DNA of 64,000 nt from Locusta migratoria (lineage: Eukaryota; Arthropoda; Insecta; Orthoptera; Acrididae), in NCBI GenBank assembly GCA_026315105.1, contig CM048744.1, positions 310,007,270-310,071,269 on the forward strand, in the 5' to 3' direction. A program made the translations under genes and the position numbers. The notes beneath the pieces were generated by a model. That model did no database searches. It was not told the DNA's origin and saw only the letters and a list, made by a program, of their open reading frames with translations. The first letter of the stretch is position 1. Every line of letters starts with the position of its first letter. Positions 9,956 to 19,449 of this stretch are shown piece by piece.

Positions 9956-11298
9956 CATGGGGGCCGCCAGGATTGTTTCCACGGTGGGGGGGGGGGGGGT
10001 ACCGTAGGTGTCACTAGGTATGTATTTCTTGGGGAGGAGGAAACGACCATATAAATATAGAAGACATATAGTAGATTATAAGAAGACGTATTTTTGTTTA
10101 GTGAGAAAAGTAGCCTACTGTTTAGTGGTGCGATTCAGGGTCAGTTTGGCGAGTATCTAATGTACGGTATAATATTTTGGATCTCTGGTGACAAGCTAGT
10201 TGTTGAGCGTAATATTTGAAACGCTTAGACAAATCTGTTTACATATATACCTTGTGGTTAAAAATTAGAATAATGTAGTAGCCTTTCTTACATTCTTAAA
10301 GCAGCAGACAAACCCAACTAATCTGAAAGCTATCATGAGAAAATAAAGCATTGTATTTTCTTATCTAGTATATAACATTACAGCTATTTAAGAGTCTTGT
10401 CTCGGCGCCCGAGAAGAATTAGGAAAAAAAGTATGTCATCTTGTTGAGTGGTGACAAAATTTGGAAAATTTTCCGTTTCAGATTGTCTTTAAGTTATAAA
10501 TGACTAACAACAGTAATGAGATAACGAAAAAGTGTGGTACAGAAACGTTTATGACCAAACGACAAACTTCATCCTGATTGTAATAATGAACGTAAACTTA
10601 AGCCTGTTTTACCACTATTAGGGTGCTAAGGTTGGCAGTGACAGATTTAAAGTTGAACATAACGTTTACCGATTTCTTTCGCCGGTTACCCATTTGGGGC
10701 CGGTCATCCTGATCTTGGTTTTCCGTGGTTTCCCAAGTTCACTTCAGGCAAATTCTGGCATGTTTCCCTGTAAAAGGCCACAGACGCTTCCTTCTTCTCT
10801 CGTTGTCCAACTTAGATTAAGGACGCGCGAGTATCTGGCTTCGAGGTGACGCACAGAGCGTATTAACTTGTAAAATAGGTATCACAGCCAAAACACGCCA
10901 CGGTGTTCTCCTCGTGAAATACGGTCGGTTAGAATTACACCCGTGATATAATTTATACCGCTGCAATCTTATAATTATCTATAGTAAGGCCTCCGTATTA
11001 AGGCACGCGGGAAAAGTGCCAGTGCTTGAATATAAATCTTTGGAACACGCCTCTGTTGGTGTGTTTGGTGTTGTTCGCCTTTTTGAACATAAACTATACA
11101 ATGAACACTTTTGGACAACAGCCTAGCCCCGTCAGGTATCTATTTAGACAGTAATTTGCACCAAAGCTTACGCCGTAATAATTATATTATACAATAATTA
11201 CATTTTATTTTTCCATCTGTGTGTTTTCACCCAAGCCAGAGGGGTGCAAGTGCATCTCCTTGCAACCACTCCCCCCCCCCCCCCTCCCGGCGCCCATG
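9956..11298. mobile_element. hAT-like non-autonomous DNA element (1343 bp)
   Basis: The ends are CATGGGGGCCGCCAGG on the left and, reverse-complemented, CATGGGCGCCGGGAGG on the right. Both are followed inward by long G (C on the right) tracts (about 9986-9998 and 11273-11284). The flanks are gatcatta (9948-9955) and tatcatta (11299-11306), an 8-bp duplication with one mismatch, as expected for hAT transposition. The host LINE reads through once the element is removed. No transposase coding is visible. A decayed SINE fragment lies inside at 10695-10812. Confidence 0.7.
10695..10812 (+). mobile_element. Decayed fragment of the insect tRNA-SINE also found at 52991-53239
   Basis: The order GGCCGGTCATCCTGATCTTG, GTTTTCCGTGG, CTTCAGGCAAAT and GGCATG corresponds to the body of the SINE at 52991-53239 read in the same sense. 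Heads and ends are missing. Confidence 0.7.
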
Positions 11299-11785
11299 TA
11301 TCATTACGCGAAATGTAAGTAGGCGGCAGGAAGATCGTTCTACACTCAGCTTCAAATTCCGGCCTTCTAAATTTCCTCAACAGAAATTCACGAAAAGAAC
11401 GTCGTCTTTCCTACAGCGATCCCCAACTGAGTTGCCGGAGCATTTACGTGCCACCTACGCATTGGTCGAACGTACCAGTAAAAAATCTAGCTGTTCGTCT
11501 CTGAACTGCTTCTATGTCCTCCTTTAAACTGATCTGCTGCGGGTCCCAAAAAACAGATGAAGTACATCTTCCCAAAATTCTCCCAGTAAACCGAAGTCGG
11601 CTGTCCGCCTTACTCGCAACTGTTTGCTTTAAGCATTGATAATTATCACACAGTGGTTTAAACCTAGATCTGAATAAACAAAATATTTACGACTGATTGC
11701 TGAAAAATTTTTCTACACATAAAAAAAAAGTCATTGAGCGCAGGTGCCACAGTGGAATCAGTCTATAACATGCAGCGGAAGGTAA

Positions 11786-12088
11786 AATTTTACGACGCTT
11801 CTCGCGTGGCTCCAGTGCTTATGTTGGTAACAGATGAACAATGAATTGTAGTATTTTTCACGACCTACAGAGTAAGTGTTAGTGCTGCTTGTTTCACCCC
11901 CAGCAAAATTAATACTGTACCTGCTCTATGGTTGACAGTTTCTTGTATGTTCCTTTGTCCGTTCGGAAAGAAATTATTTTCGTTGTAATTGAAGTTGTCA
12001 AAACATTTATTGGTCATCTGAGTTGCCGCCATTAACCATTGGTGCCAACGTAAGCACTGGAGCCCGGCAAAAAGCGTCGTAAAATTTA
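11786..12088. repeat. Inverted repeat, 43-bp arms
   Basis: Arms 11786-11828 and 12045-12088 pair over about 43 bp (AAATTTTACGACGCTT, GGCTCCAGTGCTTA and matching complements), with about 216 bp between. It could be a small foldback or MITE. Flanking duplications are not evident. Confidence 0.7.
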
Positions 12089-12129
12089 ACCCAACGGAGG
12101 TGTTTCTAACATAATACAGGGTGTAAGTG

Positions 12130-12800
12130 TGTAGCGTGACCAAAAGTGTTGTCAGTTCGTGATCTCGCTTGTACCACCACTGGGGAGCTTAAGGCGACAC
12201 TGCTTCGCACCGCTCGTATTCGAAGAGCTAATCTCCAACTGATAGTGGGACGGAAAGTGGTTTCCCTAGTAATGACGTGAGAACAGATGAGTGACGCGAA
12301 CGACGGCGACGCCGCCGGACGCGCGATCCAGTGCGGGAGCGACAGTCGCGGTGTGGAGAGCTGCGCGAGAAATTGGACGCTGAGCCCTGTGGCGAGTGGC
12401 AATCAGCCGGACTAAGATGAGTAATCCGCGGGGATCCCGCTAAGCCGCCGGCCGCCACAATTTGACCCGCAGGTATTCCGTGACCGCGTTTTTTTGGCAC
12501 GTTCCGAATTCTTTTTATAGCGGCGCATTTGCCCACGCGCAGAGTTTTCGCAAATTGCGGATCGCGGCGGCGGCTTTCGGCGTGGCGTTTACTGCCGGTT
12601 TATGGGCGTGTCACCGGTTTACGGCAGGCGCAGTAAATCTGGGCAGGGGAGGCCAACTGGCGGGATCTGCATCCCCCTACACTCCTGCTGCTGCTGCCGG
12701 GATAGGATGACGCGCCAGCAGGCTCTGGGCTGCGCTCCGCCTCCACACCCTCTCTCTGGACACTCCTCACGTCAGCATCGAGATAGCGCACTGTGTGTGT
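12130..12800. other. CpG-rich island without an identifiable gene
   Basis: The segment is far richer in G+C and CpG than its surroundings (for example GACGCCGCCGGACGCGCG, GATCGCGGCGGCGG). Several overlapping open frames of 60-130 codons exist on both strands, as expected by chance in GC-rich DNA, and none resembles a known protein. A TTTTTATAGCGG string near 12510 could be a TATA-like element, but that is speculative. Candidate promoter, first exon or old GC-rich repeat. Confidence 0.4.
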
Positions 12801-13250
12801 GTGATGTGGTTTTTTTTATTTATTTACTGTCATTTTTTAAAACCCGCTATCGGAAAGCAGTAGCTGTCACGACGACTATGATAAGCAACAGGTATTTACG
12901 CGTCTATGTGAGCAGGGAGAGGATATTAACTGTCTTGCATAGGGCTTCGGCTTCCATATTATTCAATATACAGGGCGTCCAGAAAAGGACTCCCTGATTT
13001 GAAAATTAAATATCTCGAAAACAAAGATCGATAGAGGAATGCAGCAAACGGTATGTTTATTGTGAAAGCTGTAAGAAGTTTACACAGCAGTTTGAAATGT
13101 TAGTTACAAAAGCTGCTAACAGATAGCGCTGATATCGCCATACGTGATGCCTAGTATAAATAATGATCCGAAGCCCAGAGCGATCAGTTCCACTATTGAA
13201 ACGTGAAAGCAGGTCAGCGTACCGAAGGAAGAGATTAAAACCATGTACTC

Positions 13251-14387
13251 ATGTACGCCATTGAACAACGCGTTTTACTGGTGCTAGAGTACCACAGGTT
13301 ACAAGAGAGTCCTACGGCAACAAGACGAAGTTTTCAAGCACGATTTAATGTTCCAAAAGGACCCGATGCGAAAACCATTCGTACGCTCTTCGCAAAATTT
13401 CAACGAACAATCAGCGTAACTAATGATCTAGTGGGGCATGTTGGCCGCAAGCAAACCGCAGTTACGCCTGAAAATATCGCCACAGTTTCTGGAATTATTC
13501 AGCAAAATCCAATGTCATCCGTCCGTAGAATTGCTTCTGAGACTGGTTTGAAGCGTTCCAGCACGCAGAAAATACTGAGAAAGAGACTACTCATGTTTCC
13601 ATTCAAAATTCAAGGGACTCATGACCCGGCAGTTAAGTCCCATAGACTATACAAACATTTGAACATTCAAAATTCAAACGCACCAGGCCATACCCGTACG
13701 AGCTGTGCAACAAAGGGTTGCCGTTGCTAATCAGATGTTCACAATGATTGATAGTGAAGGATTTGATGTTGGCTGCATCTGGTTTACAGATGAAGCACAC
13801 TTTCACCTGAATGGATACGTGAATAAGCAGAACTGGCGATTTTGGGGTTCCGAAAAGCCATATTGGTGTGAAGCGAAACCCCTGTATTCTCCCAAAGTTA
13901 CTGTGTGGGCTGCAGTAGGCAGCAGAGGCAATATTGGCCCTTTTTTCATTCGAGAAACGGTCAGTTGTGCACGTTACGTTGCAATTTTGGAACAATTTGT
14001 CGCCACACAGCAAGCGTTAGAGGATCGACCAGGTTTATGCAAGATGGAGCCTGACCACATCGGACGGAACAAGTGTTTCGCTTTCTTGAGGAATACTTCG
14101 GGAATCGAGTCATTCCTTTGGAATATCCCAAATTTACTGGTGCAGGCATGGATTGGCCTCCATATACGCCGGATTTGACTCCCTGTGACTGTTTTTTGTG
14201 GGTCACAGTGAAAGACATGGTCTACCCGAAGCATCCCGCCACGCTGGACGAGCTTGAATCGGCGGTCTCTGTGTTATGTGAATCCATTTCGGTTGAGACA
14301 CTACAAAATGTGATGGCGAATTTCATTCTTCGTTTGCGCCACCTCTGTAGTGCCAATGGTGAACATTTTGAAAACATTGTGATGTGA
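13251..14387 (+). pseudogene. Mariner-superfamily transposase (frameshifted)
   Basis: The transposase would bind its TIRs and cut and paste at TA. The N-terminal helix-turn-helix region spans 13251-13613 (RTLFAKFQRT, SSVRRIASETGLKRSS). The catalytic core follows in two further frames: WFTDEAHFHLNGYVN (first aspartate, about 13790), VTVWAAVGSRGNIGPFFIRE, FMQDGA (second aspartate, 14043-14045), then PPYTPDLTPCD with the third aspartate at 14187-14189. A 64-bp insertion (51-bp SINE tail plus 13-bp duplication) shifts the frame after 13613. A one-base change near 14030 restores it, and a TGA follows QDGA. The spacing between second and third aspartates is 47 residues by my count, longer than the classical 34. 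Confidence 0.9.
13614..13664 (+). mobile_element. Extremely 5'-truncated SINE tail insertion
   Basis: Only the last 51 bp of the SINE family 1 tail are present (GGGACTCATGACC to ATTTGAAC). A perfect 13-bp target duplication attcaaaattcaa is at 13601-13613 and 13665-13677. It destroyed the transposase frame by adding 64 bp. This shows that the SINE tail alone is enough to be reverse transcribed and inserted. Confidence 0.93.
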
Positions 14388-14610
14388 TTGTTTGCAAAGA
14401 GTGTTTTCATACGATTATTTCAATTAAGTATGCTGATACGAGATGTACAGCGCTATCCGTTAGCAGATTTTGGAACTATTATTTCACACTACTGCACAAA
14501 CGCCTTACAGCTTTCACAATAAACATACCGTTTACTGCATTCCTCTATCGACCTCTGTTTTCGAGATATTTAATTTTGAAAACAGGGAGTCCTTTTTTGG
14601 ACACCCTGTA

Positions 14611-14778
14611 TAATCAAAAGTATACGGACAACTGGCTGAAGATGACTTACAAGTTTGTGGCGCCCTCCATCAGTAACCCTGGAATTCAGTATGGTGTTGG
14701 CGCACTCTTAGCCTTGTGACAGTTTCCACTTTCGCAGGTAACTGTTCAATAAGGTGCTCGAAGGTTCCTTTGGGAATG
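14611..14778 (-). mobile_element. Tc1-like transposon fragment, transposase C-terminal end side
   Basis: It starts with a terminal-repeat-like ATCAAAAGTATACGGACA and continues with sequence that, read on the minus strand, is the 3' side of a Tc1-type transposase gene (GTGTTGGCGCACTCTTAGCC in plus sense). It stops at GGGAATG and the same element resumes at about 17049. The mariner-superfamily element sits at its very end. Confidence 0.7.
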
Positions 14779-14983
14779 TGTAGGATGGTCGGCTCATGGC
14801 CATAGGTGTTGAGTTGTTAAGAAACTTTCATAGCTAGTAGATCACGTCCATAGGGGGAATGAGCGGGAAAAGGTGATATATGGTGTAACATATCGCATTC
14901 CCGTGAGAAATTGCGCCAACACTGCCCAGACGTATATAGATTGGCTGCCCCCCACCTCTGTGTAAGACCCCCTCTATTATTAT

Positions 14984-16127
14984 TCTATATCTATAAATGT
15001 GAATGTCTGTTCGGTGTAGGTTTATCACGTCTGAACCACAAGACATAAAGAGCTAAAAATTTGTACAGTTACTAATGTCTATCCGGGGAAGGCTTAAGGC
15101 ACGGTTTTATGGCGATCGGATAGCTATTTATCTATATATATTAATGTGAATGTCTGTTCGGTGTACGTTTATCACGTCCGAACGACAAGACGCAGAGACT
15201 TAAATATTTGTACAGTTACTAATTTATACCTGAGTAAGGTCTTAGGAATGATTTTATAGCGATCTGATAGATATTTAGTAATTTGATGAATATAACCTGA
15301 AATACGGAACAATATTTACTCTTTGAAAATGGTTTTATTGGTTGCATTGTTGTTTGAGTGTTGATAATAATAAAAGGGTGGAGTATATTGGGATGGAAAG
15401 TTATCGGTGTATATAAAATTCTACGTGTGCGTGTGTTAATATTTCGCTCTGCAGCGAAAACTACAGAACGTAAACGAATGGTCTGTGTGTAATTATTGTC
15501 CGAAGTCTCCAGTTGTACACCATAGCAGTTCCATACCGATAGCTATAAGGGGGTGGAAGATATGGTGGTTGAAAGTCGTCAAACTATAAAAAAATTCGCA
15601 CTAAAAGCCAGCGATGACGTTTGCGACTCTATAGCAAGGGTGTTACATACAGAGAAACGTGATGCCACCTTCCACCATAAATACTACCAGACAGGACAAA
15701 CAGCAGAGCGGCTATTCACATGGTGTGGTTCAGACATATGACCACGTGACTGTTGGCAAACATATAGATATAATAAACAACTCCACAGTATTGAAGAAAC
15801 GCCATAATTTTAAACGAATAATACTTTCACTCGAAATGTAATGTTAACTTCCTTCCACAAAAAGCTCTGTATTATCCTAGGCAAAGTTATACACTAGCAC
15901 ATGATTGTTGGTAGAACAATGGTTTAGCTGCAGAGGTGTTGGTGCCATGAAAACGATGCCATGGCCAGTCTACCAGTATCTATGGTCGAAGGATGCCATA
16001 GATCATATCTTTGGTCTATGCGTGCTACTATGTCTTCAGCTCTTTCTGTGTAAGGATAAGCATACTGACAGATAGCTTGTCTATCATAATCAACCAACAC
16101 GCGAGCGGAGCCGTGGGTTTAAGCTAG
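14984..16127 (+). mobile_element. Non-autonomous Helitron (copy 2)
   Basis: The 5' end TCTATATCTATAAATGTG and the 3' end ACGCGAGCGGAGCCGTGGGTTTAAGCTAG, with a short GC hairpin before the terminal CTAG and a T following, fit rolling-circle Helitron termini. There is no target duplication and no Rep/helicase coding. The first part of the 5' region is tandemly repeated (about 14985-15125 and 15130-15275). The interior shares blocks with 1988-2463 and 33526-35404. Confidence 0.75.
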
Positions 16128-16640
16128 TTAATTATAAATATTAAGTAAATTATTGTATAGAACTTTGTGATTTTGTGTAATTACTATGTTTACATGAATC
16201 TTTATTACGATATGTTATGTTTACGTTATTATGCTCTGGTTAAAAAAGAAAACAGCTGAATGTAGAAGAACTAGAAAGAGCGTTACGCGCCCAAATTGAT
16301 GGCAGGCGGCACCAGCACCGCCCAGATGCAGGCAGTCCAGCACAGATGCTCTCGCGTTAACAGCTGTGACAAGCGCGCTCTTAAAATAATCTGTCAGGCA
16401 GTTCAAACTACATATTTTTCAAGTATTGTGATTAGAATTCAAGTGTACGAAGATCATGTCGCTTGTTGTTTCATGACATATAAATACGTATTGTTAAACA
16501 ATCAGTATGCTTTCTTATTTGAAAAGTAGCTACAGTTTTAAAAGTTCCACAGCACTTCACTTCAGGATGGAAGGAGCAACGACCTATGTGCTGCTTCTGA
16601 GTGGGGACAACAACGGAAAAGAAGAAGCGAGGTTAGTGAG
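16128..16640. other. Unassigned sequence between Helitron and SINE
   Basis: Nothing is recognised. It is part of the 2.27-kb block (about 14779-17048) that interrupts the Tc1-like transposon. Confidence 0.35.
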
Positions 16641-16652
16641 CAGGAACTGTAA

Positions 16653-16840
16653 TGTTTGTAATTCTATCGGACCAAACTGCTTGGTCATCAGTCCGTAGCT
16701 TACAAACTACTTAAACCTAGGTAAACTAACCTAAGGACAACACACACACCCATGCCCCAGGGAGGACTCGAACCTCCACGGCGAGCAACCGCGCGCTCCG
16801 CAGCGAGACGCTTTAGACCGCTCGGCTACTCCACCGCGGC
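16653..16840 (-). mobile_element. tRNA-derived SINE, family 2
   Basis: Head at the right end (minus strand: CCGCGGTGGAGTAGCCGAGC, box B GGTTCGAGTCC) and tail at the left (GGACTGATGACCAAGCAG). A perfect 12-bp target duplication caggaactgtaa lies at 16641-16652 and 16841-16852. Confidence 0.95.
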
Positions 16841-17048
16841 CAGGAACTGTAACTGCACGCACTGATGATGCATGTACTTCTACGCCCCGTAAGTGCAGTG
16901 CTACGTAATTAAATCTTGCGACATTCGCATGACTGTGTTGGTAACACCTCGGAGGGAAAGTGTTAAGATTATTAGAGAAACAAATAACTTACAAAATACT
17001 TTCCAATCGCTGTTATCAAACTCTCTATTCACCTTCGACCCCGCCGTA

Positions 17049-17576
17049 AATGGCAGCCGATTCTTCTCGGAGTGCTGCACTGAGGAGAGGTGTCGATATA
17101 GGTCGGTGAAGCCTGGCACGAAGTCGGCGTTCCGAAATAACCCAAAGGTGTTCTACAGGGTTCAAATCTGAACGCTGTGCAGGTCAGTCCATTACAAGGG
17201 TCTTATTGTAGTGTAGACCGTGCATTATAAGAACGTGCTCGATCGTGCAGAAAGATGCAATCTCTATCTCCGAATTGCTCTTCAACAGTGGGAAACGATA
17301 AGGTGCTTGAAACACGAATGTAAGACTATGCGCCACGCAAAACACCACCACACCTTAACTACACCGCTTCCGAATTTACTGTTGGCACTACCTACGCAGG
17401 CATTCGCCATACCCACATCCCGCCATCGGACCATCACAATGTGTAGTCTGATTCCTCACTCCACACATTTCCACTGTTCAATCGTCCAATGTCTACGATC
17501 CTTACACCAATCGAGGCGTCGTTTGGCATTGACCTGTGTGGTGTGTGATGGGCATCCGCTCGACCATTATACTATT
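17049..17576 (-). pseudogene. Tc1-like transposase, central part (broken)
   Basis: On the minus strand the translation shows NAKRRLDWCKDRRHWTIEQW, then SEESDYT at the first catalytic aspartate/glutamate region, WVWRMP, and HDRARSYNA at the second catalytic aspartate (HDNARSH in the family), with several stops and frame changes. It continues the fragment at 14611-14778 and is continued at 19237-19449. The three pieces are collinear and come from one element. Confidence 0.85.
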
Positions 17577-17959
17577 ACAAATGAAATCATTAAATTATTA
17601 TTTATATTTGCCAGTATTGAAATTGGGATATAAAATAAATATATAAATGTAACTGTTTATAAGTGTGTATTATTATCTCTAAGCATATATCGTTTACATA
17701 GAAACCATATAGAAATACACAGAAAGTATACAAGAATATTTACAGAACTACGTACATTTTATTTCCACGGCACAAGCCGCTATTGTCTATGTACATTTTA
17801 TTTATTACACTGCCACGGGGCATTCTATTCAATTTCAGTTTAATTGGCGGGATACTTTGATAAGTTCAAACATCCCGCCCTACATTGTTCTGGCTTAACA
17901 CCTATTGGTGTCAAGTGATATTTATCACGGATTCTATTGCATCCATAGTATCCAGCGTT

Positions 17960-18412
17960 AACATTTTTACAAATTCACGTACTGAATAGCATTGTTAATA
18001 ATCTGCCACATCCATCTACTGGTTTGACACCTTCCGAGTTGATCTGTTCTGAAACAGAAGATGACGAGTGGGTAAACCTTTGCCTAGGATTCCCACACCT
18101 ATTGTCCGAATGGAAGACAGAGTTAGACAAGCATTCAATGTACTAACAGACGAGGCAGAAAAGCGAAAACGAAAGTATGACAGTAAATTAGGAAAGACAA
18201 ACAAGTTTGAGGTTGGGAATTGGGTGTTATTAAGAGGACACTCGAGAGCAGACAAATTACGGAAATTAAATGCTAAATGGCAATTAGCATACATGGGACC
18301 ATTCCTTATTATCAGAATCCCGCATCCTGGAAGCTATTTATCGGCTTATCCAAGTTCTGGGAAAATAAAAGGATTACATCCACACAAAGACCTTAAACAC
18401 CTAATACAATAA
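17960..18412 (+). pseudogene. Gypsy-type Pol, integrase C-terminal fragment
   Basis: The 114-codon frame from 18068 has the features of the integrase C-terminal region of Ty3/Gypsy polyproteins: GNWVLLRGHSRADKLRKLNA, WQLAYMGPFLIIRIPHPGSY and the closing HPHKDLKHL. Upstream, in a shifted frame, STGLTPSELICSE precedes it, the typical end of the integrase catalytic domain. The catalytic D,D-35-E core, RT, RNase H and gag are missing. Confidence 0.85.
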
Positions 18413-18638
18413 CATAAGGACAAGACAAATTTATCAAATTTGATACAAACAAGTGCCTTGTGGCGTGGAAATAAAATGTACATAGTTCTGTATTTATTCT
18501 TGTATACTTTCTGTGTGAAATAATTTTTATTTTTATTTAAAAGACATAAATGTATATAAATACTTTTATTTATGTAGAATCGACAAAACTGTTAATAATA
18601 TCGATATGAGTCCACAGATGTAATTATAGCGTAATGCA

Positions 18639-19137
18639 AGTAGGTAGAAAACAAAATAACTAATTGATTCTTCATATGTTTTTTTATAAAAAATTATACT
18701 TGATGTAGAATCTCAAATCTGATGTCATGAATGGACAGACGTAACATTTCATACATGTGTGAAATTTATACCACAAAGTTTCAATAGAGAAGTGTATTAG
18801 TTTATTTAGTAGAGTAGTGAAACCAATGTACGGCCTAAAATCGGCCCTGAATCCCTGAGTTCTCATCAATATACAACATCAAAAATGTCGGTAAGTAGGT
18901 AATAAAAGTAGGTAGAAAACAAAATAACTAATTGATTCTTCATATGTTTTTTTATAAAAAATTATACTTGATGTAGAGTCTCAAATCTGATGTCATGAAG
19001 GACAGACGTAACATTTCATACATGTGTGAAATTAGTGTATTAGTTTATTTAGTAGAGTAGTGAAACCAATGTACGGCCTAAAATCGGCCCTGAATCCCTG
19101 AGTTCTCATCAATATACAACATCAAAAATGTCGGTAA
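18639..19137. repeat. Tandem duplication of about 250 bp
   Basis: Unit 1 (18639-18894, 256 bp) and unit 2 (18907-19137, 231 bp) both run from AGTAGGTAGAAAACAAAATA to AAAAATGTCGGTAA. They differ by a small internal deletion in unit 2 (after GTGTGAAATT) and few point changes. It lies in the right LTR-like arm of the Gypsy remnant. Confidence 0.93.
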
Positions 19138-19236
19138 CGGAGAATATTTAACCGGACTTTGAACTTGCAGTAAAATAATAGATTCCTATAAACAGTTACA
19201 TTGATATATTTATTTTATCTCTCAATTTCCAAACGC

Positions 19237-19449
19237 CACACAATGAAAGCCAAGTTTTATCACCTTCCGCATAACTGTCATAATACTTGGAGTGGATCCT
19301 GATGCAGTTGGGAATTCCTGTGTGATGGTCTGGATAGATGCCTGCCTATTACAATGTACGACCCTCTTGAACTGTCGGCGGTCTCTGACAGTCAACAGAC
19401 GAGGTCGGCCTGTACGCTTTCGTGCTGTACGTTTCCCTTCACCTATTCA
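19237..19449 (-). pseudogene. Tc1-like transposase, N-terminal part
   Basis: It continues the relic at 17049-17576 after the Gypsy insertion (plus sense ATGAAAGCCAAGTTTTATC, GACGAGGTCGGCCTGTACGC). The minus strand encodes the DNA-binding region with RPRLLTVRDRRQFKR-like sequence. It is cut off at 19449, where the Mutator-like gene begins. Confidence 0.75.

Larger units (their letters stand above)
9771..11624 (-). pseudogene. Jockey-like LINE 3' region, split by a hAT-like insertion
   Basis: On the minus strand the 5' piece (11624-11299) encodes fragments such as RRTADFGLLG and joins, across the insertion, the 3' piece (9955-9771) with IREIRARTEAYRHSFFPRSI, the 3' UTR (CCCTCTGCCACGCACC) and a GTAGATTTAGATGTAGA tail. 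The two pieces meet at the target sequence taatgat. This is a different Jockey-like subfamily from the copy at 33380-37653. It is truncated at the 5' side. Confidence 0.8.
9607..11723. repeat. Foldback element with arms of about 100 bp, filled by later insertions
   Basis: Left arm 9607-9712 and right arm 11625-11723 are inverted repeats (shared TTTTGTTTATTCAGATCTAG, AATTATCAATGCTTAAA and TTTTTCAGCAAT). The original interior is about 9713-9770. The rest is a minus-strand LINE copy with a hAT-like element inside it. The three layers give an insertion order: foldback first, then LINE, then hAT-like. Confidence 0.8.
12971..14608 (+). mobile_element. Mariner-superfamily (IS630/Tc1/mariner) transposon with TIRs of about 110 bp
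   Basis: The terminal inverted repeats at 12971-13080 and 14497-14608 start CAGGGCGTCCAGAAAAGGAC and CAGGGTGTCCAAAAAAGGAC and stay similar for about 110 bp. The element is flanked by the dinucleotide TA on both sides (12969-12970, 14609-14610), the hallmark target duplication of the superfamily. The interior codes for one broken transposase. A 51-bp SINE tail fragment has inserted into it. Confidence 0.93.
17577..19236. mobile_element. Gypsy-type LTR retrotransposon remnant inserted in the Tc1-like element
   Basis: This insertion holds an integrase fragment (17960-18412) between two arms that are inverted copies of each other. 17617-17657 matches inverted 19178-19228, and 17715-17772 matches inverted 18455-18512 (GAAATAAAATGTAC, ATTCTTGTATACTTTCTGTG). 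In an intact LTR element the LTRs are direct repeats, so this arrangement implies a rearrangement or two LTR-derived pieces in opposite orientation. The right arm is expanded by a tandem duplication. Confidence 0.65.

Noticed and set aside
12228..12997. Overlapping frames of 60-131 codons in the CpG-rich island
   Set aside because: Both strands are open because GC-rich DNA has few stops. The products are arginine-, proline- or alanine-rich without family resemblance.
13251..14387. An intact mariner transposase made by programmed frameshifting
   Set aside because: The first frame change is fully explained by a 64-bp SINE-tail insertion with target duplication, and a stop codon follows the second catalytic aspartate.
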